DNA from: DAOUAT01 sp964551735
Lineage (GTDB): Bacteria; Chloroflexota; Anaerolineae; CG2-30-64-16
Direction: 5' to 3'
DNA: 45,078 bases
NCBI GenBank assembly: GCA_964551735.1
Contig: CAZKEF010000043.1
Span: forward strand, 1-45,078
Part shown: piece by piece, positions 8,539-16,125 of the stretch
Layout of the letters: each line of letters opens with the position of its first letter
How positions within the stretch are numbered: the stretch's first letter is position 1
Translations under genes and position numbers: made by a program
Notes under the pieces: generated by a model
Told to the model about the DNA's origin: nothing
What the model saw: only the letters and a program-made list of their open reading frames with translations
The model's database searches: none

Positions 8539-9540
8539 ATGAGGCAGATAAGCTACCCAGAACATCAAGCGCTTGACACACACCCTTTGTACAATATCAA
8601 GGCAGTCGTAGAGGCGACCGGCCTTCCTGCCACAACGCTACGGGCATGGGAGCGCCGCTATGGCGCGCTGGCGCCTGGGCGCACCTCCAGTGGCTACCGG
8701 CTTTATTCGGCGCGCGACATCGCACATCTACGTTGGCTCAAAGCGCGCGTGGACGAGGGCATGGCGATCAGCCAGGCCATCACCTGGCTTAACCAGTATG
8801 GTCCGGTGGCGCAGGAACAGGTTGCAGCACCGGTCCAGCGTAAATCCTGGAGCCTGCCGGTCGTCAGTGAGGCCTTGCTGGGGGCGCTGCGCGCATTCGA
8901 CGAACCTCGCGCTTCTCAGGTGCTGGCGGAAGCGTTTGCCGTATACGGCATCGAGGCGGCCACCGAGCACATCTTGGCGCCCGTGATGGAGCAAATTGAG
9001 GCGCTGTGGCAGGGCGAGCAGATCACGGCGGCTGTGGAACACTTCGCCAGCAATTTCCTGCATCGCAAGCTGGATGCTATCATTAACGCCGGGCCACCGA
9101 TCGGGCATGGTCCCCTGGTGGTCCTGGGGTGCGCGCCCGATGAGTGGCATGACCTCGGTCTCTTGCTGATTCATCTGCTGCTGCGTCGTCAGGGCCTGCA
9201 CACGCTATATCTGGGGCAGAACGTGCCGCTGATGGATTTCGCCGACGAAATGGTGCGGTTGCGCCCTGCCATGGCTGTCATCACCGCCACAACCCCCGAT
9301 ACGGTTGGGGGTCTGATTACGCTGGCACAGGCGGTAAACGCGGCGCCGGCGCCCAGGCCGCTTTTCGGTTATGGGGGGCGCATTTTTAATGTGCAACCTG
9401 AGCTACGGGATCGGGTTCCGGGCATTTTTCTCGGTGAAAATGTGCGTAGTTCGGCCGCATACGTCGCTGCGCTGGTTGCCCAGGGTCAAGCGGGTGCCTC
9501 GAAGCCAGCCAACAGCGATGTTGGGGCAAGATTGGATTAA
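8539..9540 (+). CDS. MerR-type regulator with cobalamin-binding domains (CarH/LitR-like), copy 2
   Basis: This 333-aa paralogue of the preceding regulator has the same order: MerR HTH (TLRAWERRYGALAPG, SGYRLYSARDI), helical cap with W-x9-EH (WQGEQITAAVEH), and Rossmann domain with E-x-H-x-x-G (EWHDLG). Both motifs needed for adenosylcobalamin photosensing are therefore present. ATG 8539 is preferred because GAGGA lies 8 bp upstream; TTG at 8524 would overlap that site. It has its own strong promoter with repeat operators and is followed by a Crp/Fnr gene under an almost identical promoter. The two copies differ mainly in the linker after the HTH, so they could form homo- or hetero-oligomers. 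Confidence 0.92.
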   Translation: MRQISYPEHQALDTHPLYNIKAVVEATGLPATTLRAWERRYGALAPGRTSSGYRLYSARDIAHLRWLKARVDEGMAISQAITWLNQYGPVAQEQVAAPVQRKSWSLPVVSEALLGALRAFDEPRASQVLAEAFAVYGIEAATEHILAPVMEQIEALWQGEQITAAVEHFASNFLHRKLDAIINAGPPIGHGPLVVLGCAPDEWHDLGLLLIHLLLRRQGLHTLYLGQNVPLMDFADEMVRLRPAMAVITATTPDTVGGLITLAQAVNAAPAPRPLFGYGGRIFNVQPELRDRVPGIFLGENVRSSAAYVAALVAQGQAGASKPANSDVGARLD

Positions 9541-9658
9541 AATTAGATTAAATCCTTTGACAAACTCTTGACAAAAGCTTGTTTTTGAGATATACTTTTC
9601 AAACAAATGATAGCAAAGTTCCGGCCGTGGAGCCGTGGATGCAAAGAGGAGGATAGTG
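9541..9658 (+). promoter_or_regulatory. Promoter of the Crp/Fnr gene with 11-bp-spaced TTGACAAA repeats
   Basis: TTGACA (9568-9573), 17 bp, TATACT (9591-9596) form a near-consensus promoter. A second TTGACAAAC starts at 9557, exactly 11 bp upstream of the first, giving tandem direct repeats across the -35 region. The promoter shares both core boxes, the spacing, the repeat word and a downstream ATGATAG (9607-9613) with the promoter at 8455-8483, so the same regulator probably controls both. AGGAGG at 9647-9652 is the ribosome binding site. Confidence 0.75.
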
Positions 9659-10324
9659 ATGGTGTACCGGGGTAGACAACGATCATTGCCTGAGATTCTC
9701 ATCGATCTGCGCGAAGACGATCAGGAGTTTAAGCAGTCTATCGTGGCGCAGTCTTTTCGGGCGGGCCAGACCGTGGCAGAATCTGATGTGTTGGGCCGCA
9801 ACCTTTTTACCTTGATGAAGGGGCGCGTGCAACTGATACGCGAGGGCCCTAACGGCCGGCGGCTGGCGATCGCTACCCTCGGCCCGGGCGCCATGTTCGG
9901 GGAAGGCGCGCTGCTCGGTGCCGCCGATCCGGGCGTGAAGGCCGTGGCGTTAACAGATACCATCGTGTGGGCGGTGCCGCAGCCGCAAGCGCAAACCCTG
10001 GCGCTGCGTTACCCCGTATTGAGTTGGGCGCTGTTGCAAACGGTCGGCCAGCGTCTCGCCCAGGTCGAGAATCGCATGGAAGAAGTTGCTTACAAGCGCC
10101 TGCCTGAGCGGTTGGCCGGCCTGCTGCTGGAGTTAGCGAACGGCGGCAAAGCGATCCGGGGCACCAGCCACCAGGCCTTGGCTGATATGCTCGGCACTTA
10201 CCGCGAGACGATCAGTGCGATCCTGCGCAATTTCAAGGATGATGGGCTGGTGGAGCTAGGCTATCGCCGGATCGATCTGCGCGATGTGCGTGGCCTCCGC
10301 ATGGCGGCAGGGGCGATCGATTGA
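9659..10324 (+). CDS. Crp/Fnr-family transcription regulator (LdrP-like candidate)
   Basis: This 221-aa protein has an N-terminal cyclic-nucleotide-binding-like beta roll (about residues 20-130, with LMKGRVQLIREGPNGRRLAIATLGPGAMFGE) and a C-terminal winged helix (SHQALADMLGTYRETISAILRNF). The phosphate-binding-cassette Arg-Ser pair used by Crp for cAMP is replaced by GVKAVAL, and no Fnr-type cysteine cluster is present. This points to regulation by abundance rather than ligand, as reported for LdrP of Thermus, whose expression depends on LitR. ATG 9659 is chosen because AGGAGG sits 6 bp upstream; the longer GTG start at 9635 would place that site inside the gene. The gene ends at a strong terminator. 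Confidence 0.9.
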   Translation: MVYRGRQRSLPEILIDLREDDQEFKQSIVAQSFRAGQTVAESDVLGRNLFTLMKGRVQLIREGPNGRRLAIATLGPGAMFGEGALLGAADPGVKAVALTDTIVWAVPQPQAQTLALRYPVLSWALLQTVGQRLAQVENRMEEVAYKRLPERLAGLLLELANGGKAIRGTSHQALADMLGTYRETISAILRNFKDDGLVELGYRRIDLRDVRGLRMAAGAID

Positions 10325-10346
10325 GTCGTAGTGCATAGTGGTTTCG

Positions 10347-10384
10347 GCGCTGGAAGGCAGTTCGCTGCTTTCCAGCGCTTTTTA
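10347..10384 (+). terminator. Rho-independent terminator after the Crp/Fnr gene
   Basis: A 14-bp stem (GCGCTGGAAGGCAG against CTGCTTTCCAGCGC, one G-U pair) closes on a TTCG tetraloop and is followed by a run of T. Confidence 0.92.
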
Positions 10385-10606
10385 TATACGGAAGCCGGCG
10401 TCGTGCGAGTCCGCAAGCGTTTCATCTGGGTGTATTTCAAATAAATCCGGCATCCCGGCTCCCGGCCTCCCGGCTTTCGCGCTGGCATCTTTTGCCAAAA
10501 CGGTGTATGATGGATTTGTCTTATGCCGCAACGCGCCGGGGATGAGCCGGGCCAGCAGGATCGGAAACTGGGGCGAACCGTGATGGGACGCCCTGGGAGG
10601 TGAAAA

Positions 10607-11296
10607 ATGGACGAAGCTGTGACCACAATCGAGCTCTCGCTTTTTCCGCTCAACACGGTGCTGTTTCCCGGCCAGGTGTTGCCCTTGCATATTTTTGAGG
10701 AGCGCTACCGCCTGATGATCCGCCGCTGCCTCGCTGAGGATCTGCCGTTTGGCGTGGTCTTGATCAAGAGCGGGCAGGAAGTGGGTGCGGCGGCACAGCC
10801 GCAGCCGGTCGGCACAGTGGCGCGTATCGTCGAGAGCACCCACCTGGCCGATGGCGCCATGAACATCATCACCGTCGGTGTGGAGCGTTTTCGTATCCGG
10901 CGCCTGTTGTATGATCAGCCCTACCTGCGCGGCGAGGTGGAGCCGTTGCCGCTGATAGAGCCAGAGGATGGGCAGGTTGCCGCACAGCTGGCCGAACTGG
11001 TGCGGCGCCGCGTCAGCCGCTACATCCAGTTGATCGCGGATGCGGCCGGGCTGCAAATCCAGATCGACGAGATGCCTCACGCGCCGCATCAGGTCGGCTA
11101 CCTGGCAGCAGTAACGATGCAAATCGACAACGCCGAGAAGCAACAACTGCTGAGCGCCGCTTCGTTAGGGCTGATCTTGTCTCAGGAAGTGTCCCTGCTT
11201 GACCGAGAGAACGCTTTGTTGACCTGGATGATAGATACAAAGGCCTGGCCTGAACGATCTCAGTTCGGCGCCAGCGGCACTCTGCTGCCCAATTGA
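10607..11296 (+). CDS. Lon N-terminal-domain (LON substrate-binding) protein
   Basis: This 229-aa protein consists of the LON substrate-binding domain without the AAA+ or protease parts of Lon protease. Family marks are LFPLNTVLFPGQVLPLHIFEERYR at the start, GVVLIKSG, and GVERFRI. A helical C-terminal half (DEMPHAPHQVGYLAAVTMQI, LLSAASLGLIL) is also typical of the stand-alone YcaO/Lon-N-like proteins. The molecular role of these proteins is not established, although peptide or substrate binding is presumed. GGGAGGTGA just before ATG 10607 is a good ribosome binding site. The 222-bp upstream gap after the Crp terminator has no clear gene and no convincing paired promoter boxes. Confidence 0.9.
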   Translation: MDEAVTTIELSLFPLNTVLFPGQVLPLHIFEERYRLMIRRCLAEDLPFGVVLIKSGQEVGAAAQPQPVGTVARIVESTHLADGAMNIITVGVERFRIRRLLYDQPYLRGEVEPLPLIEPEDGQVAAQLAELVRRRVSRYIQLIADAAGLQIQIDEMPHAPHQVGYLAAVTMQIDNAEKQQLLSAASLGLILSQEVSLLDRENALLTWMIDTKAWPERSQFGASGTLLPN

Positions 11297-11324
11297 TGGG
11301 CACACCAAACCTGGTTGCGCTGAT

Positions 11325-11353
11325 TTGACACGCGGCAGCGGACATGGTAAAAT
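11325..11353 (+). promoter_or_regulatory. Sigma70-type promoter of the cold shock gene
   Basis: TTGACA (11325-11330), 17 bp, TAAAAT (11348-11353) precedes the cold shock gene by about 145 bp. This predicts a long untranslated leader, a usual feature of csp mRNAs. Confidence 0.72.
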
Positions 11354-11405
11354 CTCAAATCGTCGTGTCAGGCATGACAGATTGTCAGTATGAAGTAGGC
11401 TGATC

Positions 11406-11441
11406 AGCCACCGGTGCTGCACGTTTGCCTGGTGGCTTTTT
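11406..11441 (+). promoter_or_regulatory. Leader hairpin with T-run in the csp 5' UTR (possible attenuator)
   Basis: AGCCACC (11406-11412) pairs with GGTGGCT (11431-11437) across an 18-nt loop and is followed directly by TTTT. It lies within the predicted leader of the cold shock mRNA, where it could act as an attenuator or a temperature-sensitive structure. This is a structural inference only. Confidence 0.45.
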
Positions 11442-11498
11442 GCTTGCCTGTTTCACCTAAGCTGGCGCGACGTCATTACTTCCAGGAGGCAGTTTTTC

Positions 11499-11705
11499 AT
11501 GGAGACGACGGGTACCGTCAAGTGGTTCAGCCGCAGCAAAGGCTATGGGTTTATCTCGCCGGATGGTGGCGACAAAGATGTGTTCGTCCACTACTCGAAC
11601 ATCGTGGGTGAGGGGTTCCGCAACCTGGACGCAGGTGATCGCGTGACTTTCGTGATCGAAGACACCCCGAAGGGTCCCCAGGCAGTTACGGTCAGCGCTG
11701 TCTGA
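11499..11705 (+). CDS. csp: Cold shock protein (CspA family)
   Basis: This 68-aa single-domain protein has the family length and both RNA-binding motifs: RNP1 as KGYGFISP and RNP2 as VFVHYS, after the usual TGTVKWFSRSKG start. Csp proteins bind single-stranded RNA and DNA and act as RNA chaperones in the cytoplasm. AGGAGG about 10 bp upstream of ATG 11499 fixes the start. It is a single-gene transcript, with its own promoter at 11325, a long leader with a hairpin, and a strong terminator at 11731. Confidence 0.97.
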   Translation: METTGTVKWFSRSKGYGFISPDGGDKDVFVHYSNIVGEGFRNLDAGDRVTFVIEDTPKGPQAVTVSAV

Positions 11706-11730
11706 TCCAGGCTTTGAGACCAACGCATCA

Positions 11731-11762
11731 AACCCCCGGCGGCTGCCGGGGGTTTGTTTTGT
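11731..11762 (+). terminator. Rho-independent terminator after csp
   Basis: AACCCCCGGC pairs with GCCGGGGGTT around a GGCT loop and is followed by TGTTTTGTTG. Confidence 0.93.
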
Positions 11763-11794
11763 TGTATGTACTGTGAGGCTGTAGCGCAAATCAC

Positions 11795-11823
11795 TTGCCA
11801 AGCCTCTGCTTTCCATGTAAAAT
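11795..11823 (+). promoter_or_regulatory. Candidate promoter for the acetyltransferase-like gene
   Basis: TTGCCA (11795-11800), 17 bp, TAAAAT (11818-11823). Transcription would begin near 11830, downstream of the ATG at 11822, which argues that translation starts later, at GTG 11852. Confidence 0.55.
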
Positions 11824-11851
11824 GAGCTCAGATAAGGGGCAATTACGTGCT

Positions 11852-12856
11852 GTGATTCGTCCGTTTGGCCTGAGCGATGTCTGGCTGGTGCGGCGTCTGC
11901 AAAACAGTGGTGTTTCACTCGCCATCGAGTATGCCCTGACGCAGCCATACCGGCCTTTGTGGACCGCCTTGACCGCGCCGTGGCCTTGGGCCGGCAAGGG
12001 GGTGGCTACCTTTGTGCTCGACGCAGAAGAGGCTGGGCCTGAGGCTGTCAGCTTCGTGCAGTTGTTGAAGCGCCCAGCGCGACCTGAGGCGGATCTGCTG
12101 CACCTGGCGCCCGCGCTGCTTGCTGTGGATGGTGAGCCCAATCCTGCCATTACCGCGGCGTGGCGCCTGCTGCTGAACCATTGCTGTGCAGCCGCCGCCA
12201 GCCACGGGTTGCAGCGCATCTTTGCCGGCATGCCCTATGGCTGCCCTGAACAAGCCAGCCTCAGGGATGCGGGATTTAGCCTCTACACACGTGAAACGAT
12301 CTATCGGCTGGCCGCCGCGCCGGCCGGCGGGGGGCAGGTACCCGGTGTGCGGCCGCAGGCGCCCCAGGATGGCTGGGCTTTACAGCGATTGTATACGCAG
12401 GATACTCCGCGGTTGGTGCAGCAGGCCGAGGGCGCAACCTCCGGCGAGATGGGCTCGTGGTGGGAGCCCGATAGCTGGCAGGGGATCGTCTGGGTGCCGG
12501 CGGGCGAGGTCCGCGGGGCTGCGCAGGTGCACCTGGGCCGGACCGGTCACTGGCTGCGTGTTTGGGGCGCCGGCGAGCTGCAGCCGCGCGAGCTGCGGGC
12601 CCTGATTGAGCAGGCGCTGCGGCTGCTCGGCGGTGCCGATGCGCGGCGCCGAGCGATGCCTGTGTATGTGACGGTGCGCGATTACGAGTCAGGGATTGGG
12701 AACGTGCTGGCCGGCTTCGGGTTTGCGCCGTTCATGGAACGGGTTCGTTTCGTCAAACATACGGCTGCTGCGGTGCGGGCGCCTGCGACGGCGCCAGCAG
12801 TGGGCCGTGACATCTGGCAGGAAGTGCCGCTGCACAGCCGTGCAGAACAGAGTTAG
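11852..12856 (+). CDS. GNAT-like acetyltransferase-related protein
   Basis: This is a 334-aa protein from GTG 11852. It opens with VIRPFGLSDVWLVRRLQ, the kind of beta-strand and helix start seen in GNAT proteins. It seems to hold two similar halves: RIFAGMPYGCPEQASLRDAGFSLYTRETIYRL near residues 125-150 and VTVRDYESGIGNVLAGFGFAPFMERVRFVKH near 280-310. Both are reminiscent of the C-terminal GNAT segment where the acyl chain end meets a distorted helix. The classical pyrophosphate-binding R/QxxGxG/A motif is not clear, so catalysis is doubtful. An upstream ATG at 11822 is possible, but it overlaps the -10 box of the predicted promoter, and AAGGGG at 11834 favours the later start. The substrate is unknown. 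Confidence 0.6.
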   Translation: MIRPFGLSDVWLVRRLQNSGVSLAIEYALTQPYRPLWTALTAPWPWAGKGVATFVLDAEEAGPEAVSFVQLLKRPARPEADLLHLAPALLAVDGEPNPAITAAWRLLLNHCCAAAASHGLQRIFAGMPYGCPEQASLRDAGFSLYTRETIYRLAAAPAGGGQVPGVRPQAPQDGWALQRLYTQDTPRLVQQAEGATSGEMGSWWEPDSWQGIVWVPAGEVRGAAQVHLGRTGHWLRVWGAGELQPRELRALIEQALRLLGGADARRRAMPVYVTVRDYESGIGNVLAGFGFAPFMERVRFVKHTAAAVRAPATAPAVGRDIWQEVPLHSRAEQS

Positions 12857-12883
12857 CTTATCAAGCAAGGTAGTACGTACAGG

Positions 12884-14479
12884 ATGCAACAAAGGAAGAT
12901 AACCGACGACTTAGAAGCCCTGTTGCAGGTGCTGCCGCCATCTATCGAGCAGGCATTACGCGCGGCGAACCAGGGCGATAATCTGCTTGAGATCGTGATG
13001 GACCTGGGCCGGCCGCCGGAGGCCCGTTTCGTGAATCATGAACTGGTGTTGCGGCGGGAAGAGATCACCCAGGAGGATCTGGACTACGTCATTGCGCGCA
13101 TCGGCCTGTTCACTGGCGACAACCGGGCCGGCATTGAGCGCACGCTGCACCGCATCTCCTGCATCCGCAACCGGCAGGGGCGCATCATCGGCCTCACCTG
13201 CCGCGTGGGGCGGGCCGTGTACGGCGTCATTGACATCATCGAAGATATTGTGATGTCGGGCCAGAGCATCTTGCTGCTGGGTCGGCCCGGTGTGGGCAAG
13301 ACGACGCTGCTGCGCGAGGCCGCGCGCATCTTGGGTGAGAAGCAACGTGTGGTGGTGGTGGATACCTCCAACGAGATCGGCGGCGACGGTGACATCCCGC
13401 ATCCCGCGATCGGCCGGGCCCGGCGCATGCAGGTGGCCGCGCCGGAGCAGCAGCACGAGGTGATGATCGAGGCGGTGGAGAACCACATGCCGCAGGTCAT
13501 TGTCATCGACGAGATCGGCCGCGAGCAGGAAGCAGTGGCCGCGCGCACCATCGCGGAGCGCGGCGTGCAACTGGTAGGCACCGCCCACGGCCAGACGCTG
13601 GAGAATCTGCTGGTCAACCCCACCCTCTCCGACCTGGTGGGTGGCATCGAGAGCGTGACCCTGAGCGATGAGGAGGCACGGCGCCGCGGCACTCAGAAAT
13701 CGGTGCTGGAACGGCGGGCACCGCCCACCTTCGACGTGCTGATCGAGATCCAGGACCGCCAACGGATGGCGGTGCATCACAACGTGGCGGCCTCGGTGGA
13801 CGCGATCTTGCGTGGCCGGGCGCTGCCGCCAGAGATCCGTTTCCGCGACGATGTGGGCCAGGTGCGGATCGAGAAGCCGCCGGCCCCACCCCCTGAAGTG
13901 CGGCCCAACACGCTGTCCCAGGGGCGGTTGCCATTCGAGAAACACGGCAACGGCCGCCACGCGCCTTCCCCGGCTGAGCCGGCGCCCGAGATCGCCAAGC
14001 AATCCGCCCGCCAGGCGCTCCAACCGCTGCGGCTTTATCCGTATGGCATCGGCCGCAACCGCCTGTTACAGGCGGCCCAGAATCTGGGAGTGCCCATCGT
14101 GCTGGTGGATGGGCTGGAACAGGCCAACGCGGTGGTGACGCTGAAGAACTACTATCGCAAGCACCCTCAGCCCATCACCGACGCCGAGCGCCGGCGCATC
14201 CCGGTGTATGTGCTGCGTTCGAACACGGTGAACCAGGCCGAAGCGTGCCTGGGCGATATCTTCGGCCTGCCCGTGCAGATCGAAGATCCGGTCGAGCGCG
14301 CCATCGCGGAGACTCAGGAGGCTATCCGCCGCGTGTTGGGCGGGTCGAACGCGGAGGAGTTGCAGCCGGCCAACGCTGAGGTGCGCCGCCTGCAACACGA
14401 GATGGCACGGGACGCTCACCTGGTGTCGCACAGCTACGGCAACGAGCCGCGCCGCCGCGTGCGCATCTTCCCGGGTTAG
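12884..14479 (+). CDS. R3H-domain AAA ATPase (Ycf45 / SpoIIIAA-like)
   Basis: This 531-aa protein has an N-terminal SpoIIIAA-like domain, then a RecA/AAA-type ATPase core with Walker A GRPGVGKTTLLRE (about residues 131-143), VVDTSNEIGGDGD, and Walker B VIVIDEIGREQEA. A proline-rich linker (about 325-370) leads to a C-terminal domain that ends in an R3H-like single-strand nucleic-acid-binding segment (ANAEVRRLQHEMARDAHLVSHSYGNEPRRRVRIFP). Cyanobacteria and plastids carry the same architecture as Ycf45. The precise role is unknown, but nucleic-acid binding is expected. It is 2 bp upstream of tmk, so they are very probably co-transcribed. Confidence 0.88.
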   Translation: MQQRKITDDLEALLQVLPPSIEQALRAANQGDNLLEIVMDLGRPPEARFVNHELVLRREEITQEDLDYVIARIGLFTGDNRAGIERTLHRISCIRNRQGRIIGLTCRVGRAVYGVIDIIEDIVMSGQSILLLGRPGVGKTTLLREAARILGEKQRVVVVDTSNEIGGDGDIPHPAIGRARRMQVAAPEQQHEVMIEAVENHMPQVIVIDEIGREQEAVAARTIAERGVQLVGTAHGQTLENLLVNPTLSDLVGGIESVTLSDEEARRRGTQKSVLERRAPPTFDVLIEIQDRQRMAVHHNVAASVDAILRGRALPPEIRFRDDVGQVRIEKPPAPPPEVRPNTLSQGRLPFEKHGNGRHAPSPAEPAPEIAKQSARQALQPLRLYPYGIGRNRLLQAAQNLGVPIVLVDGLEQANAVVTLKNYYRKHPQPITDAERRRIPVYVLRSNTVNQAEACLGDIFGLPVQIEDPVERAIAETQEAIRRVLGGSNAEELQPANAEVRRLQHEMARDAHLVSHSYGNEPRRRVRIFPG

Positions 14480-14481
14480 AC

Positions 14482-15123
14482 ATGGGCTGCTTCATCACCT
14501 TCGAGGGGCCGGAGGGAAGCGGCAAGACCACGCAGATCCGTCTGCTGGCCCGGTGGCTGGCGGAGCAGGGCCATGCGGTGCGGACCACCCGCGAGCCTGG
14601 CGGCACGCGCATCGGCGATGCGGTGCGCGGCATCCTGCTCAACCCGGAGCACACGGAGATGCGGCCTGAAGCTGAGATCCTGCTCTTTTCGGCCGCCCGC
14701 GCGCAGATCGTGGGCGAGCTGATCCGGCCGCACCTGGCCCGCGGCGGGGTCGTCCTGTGTGATCGCTTTGCCGACTCCACCCTGGCCTACCAGGGCTACG
14801 GCCGCCGGCTTGACCTGGCGACCTTGCGCCAGATCACGGCCTTCGCGACCGGCGGCCTGCACCCGGACCTAACGGTCTGCCTGGACCTGCCGGTGCTGGA
14901 AGGGCTGCGCCGCAAGCAGAGCGGTGATCTGGCCGAGTGGAACCGGATGGAGCGGGAGCAGCTTGCGTTTCATGAGCGAGTGCGCCAAGGCTACCTGGCG
15001 TTAGCGGCCGCGGAGCCCCAGCGCTGGTTGGTCGTAGATGCCACGCAGTCTGTCGGGGCAGTGCAAGAGAGCATCCGGGCTCGCGTGGCGGTGCTGATAG
15101 AAAACAGGAGGATCACCGCATGA
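14482..15123 (+). CDS. tmk: Thymidylate kinase
   Basis: This 213-aa enzyme phosphorylates dTMP to dTDP with ATP in the cytoplasm, an essential step for dTTP. The P-loop is GPEGSGKTTQ (residues 9-18). TTREPGGT is the dTMP-binding segment, DRFADSTLAYQGYGR holds the DR(F/Y) motif, and the LID region is LRRKQSGDLAEWNRME. The length is normal. It starts 2 bp after the R3H-ATPase gene, and its stop overlaps the start of the c-di-AMP receptor gene as ATGA, so the three form a tight operon. Confidence 0.96.
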   Translation: MGCFITFEGPEGSGKTTQIRLLARWLAEQGHAVRTTREPGGTRIGDAVRGILLNPEHTEMRPEAEILLFSAARAQIVGELIRPHLARGGVVLCDRFADSTLAYQGYGRRLDLATLRQITAFATGGLHPDLTVCLDLPVLEGLRRKQSGDLAEWNRMEREQLAFHERVRQGYLALAAAEPQRWLVVDATQSVGAVQESIRARVAVLIENRRITA

Positions 15124-15446
15124 AGCTTATCATGGCTATCGTGAGCAGCGATGATTCACGGGACGTGCTCGATCGGCTGACCAAGGCGGGGTTTCGCGCC
15201 ACCGTGATCAGCACGACCGGCGGATTCCTGCGCGAGGGCAATACGACGTTCTTCTTGGGAACCGAGGACCAACGAGTGTCCCAGGCGATCGAGATCCTCC
15301 GCCAGGTGTGCCGGCGCCGGACGCAGTGGGTGTCACCCCTGCCGACGTTGGAAGGGCCAGGGCTGGAGATGGCCGAACCGATCGAGGTCAGCGTCGGCGG
15401 CGGGGTCGTCTTTGTGATGAACGTCGAGCAGTTCGTGCAAGTGTAG
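15120..15446 (+). CDS. darA: Cyclic-di-AMP receptor, DarA/PstA (YaaQ) family
   Basis: This 108-aa PII-like protein has the normal length and the typical sequence: MKLIMAIVSSDDSRDVLDRLTKAGFRAT, STTGGFLREGNTTFFLGTED, and the C-terminal VGGGVVFVMNVEQFVQV. Homologues form trimers that bind c-di-AMP, the second messenger for potassium and osmotic balance. Coupling to tmk by a 4-bp overlap is common in Firmicutes and Chloroflexota. The gene ends at the start of a large inverted-repeat element. Confidence 0.93.
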   Translation: MKLIMAIVSSDDSRDVLDRLTKAGFRATVISTTGGFLREGNTTFFLGTEDQRVSQAIEILRQVCRRRTQWVSPLPTLEGPGLEMAEPIEVSVGGGVVFVMNVEQFVQV

Positions 15447-15626
15447 TGCATGAGTGCGATAGTCATCGTACCAGCAGACCCAGTAGATCACGAATTCGCT
15501 GCTCCAAGCCGGTCTATCCCAAAGGGAGGCTGCGCGCTGACCGGCGGTCGGGGGTCACAGACCCCCTCCGAGCTGGAATCCGTGATCTACTGAGACTAAC
15601 TGACTATCGCACTATCGCACCGTCGT
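15443..15626. repeat. Imperfect palindromic repeat element (about 185 bp)
   Basis: The gap between darA and the convergent fmdB-like gene is one imperfect inverted repeat. Its best arm is 17 bp, CAGTAGATCACGAATTC (15481-15497) against GAATCCGTGATCTACTG (15576-15592), with one mismatch. Outer arms include gtgcgatagt (near 15455) against actatcgcac (near 15603). The core is the hairpin GGGGGTCACAGACCCCC (15550-15566), which recurs as its exact reverse complement at 17954-17970. It could serve as a bidirectional terminator or be a non-autonomous repeat. Confidence 0.8.
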
Positions 15627-15627
15627 A

Positions 15628-16023
15628 CTACATAACCCCAAAATCGTCGCCCGCGCCTGCGCCGCCCAACTCCGGCATGGCCTGCTCGATGGCTTCAGGG
15701 TCCTCGCCCGCCTCCAGGCGGCCGATGACCTCGTTGAATTCGGGGCCCAGATCTTCGCCGGACTCATCGGCCATCTTGCGCATGAAGCGCGCCAGCGACT
15801 TGGGGTCGTTTTCGTCGAGATCGCCTAGCGCACTCGGGTCGGCCAGGTCGTCCAGCCGGCTTCCCTCGGAACGCACGACCGCGACGCGGGAGATCAACCG
15901 GGTGAGGTGCTCACCGCCGCAGCGTGGACACTGGGCGGTTTTGGTCTCCGTGTCGGCAAACGACCGGAACAGCAAGCTAACGCGGCGTTGGCATTGGTGA
16001 CAGAAATATTCGTAGATCGGCAT
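15628..16023 (-). CDS. FmdB-family zinc ribbon protein
   Basis: This 131-aa protein begins MPIYEYFCHQCQRRV and continues to CPRCGG, giving the two C-x2-C zinc knuckles of the FmdB/CxxC regulatory family within the first 40 residues. The remainder (about residues 55-131) is acidic and helical, ending in a Gly/Ala-rich tail. Members are often called putative regulators, but the function is unproven. The gene is convergent with darA, separated by the palindromic element, and divergent from gmk. Confidence 0.9.
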   Translation of the reverse strand: MPIYEYFCHQCQRRVSLLFRSFADTETKTAQCPRCGGEHLTRLISRVAVVRSEGSRLDDLADPSALGDLDENDPKSLARFMRKMADESGEDLGPEFNEVIGRLEAGEDPEAIEQAMPELGGAGAGDDFGVM

Positions 16024-16125
16024 CTGCGGCTCTCATCAGTTCTATGGGCTTACAGGTGCGATTATAGCGCAAAGGCGAGAGCTCAACAAACCCAACCCTA
16101 CCCTGACCAGGATGGCGTGAGGCGT

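Noticed and set aside
15907..16125. Upstream extension of gmk over the fmdB-like gene
   Set aside because: The frame is open but has no guanylate-kinase-like sequence and lies antisense to the conserved zinc ribbon.
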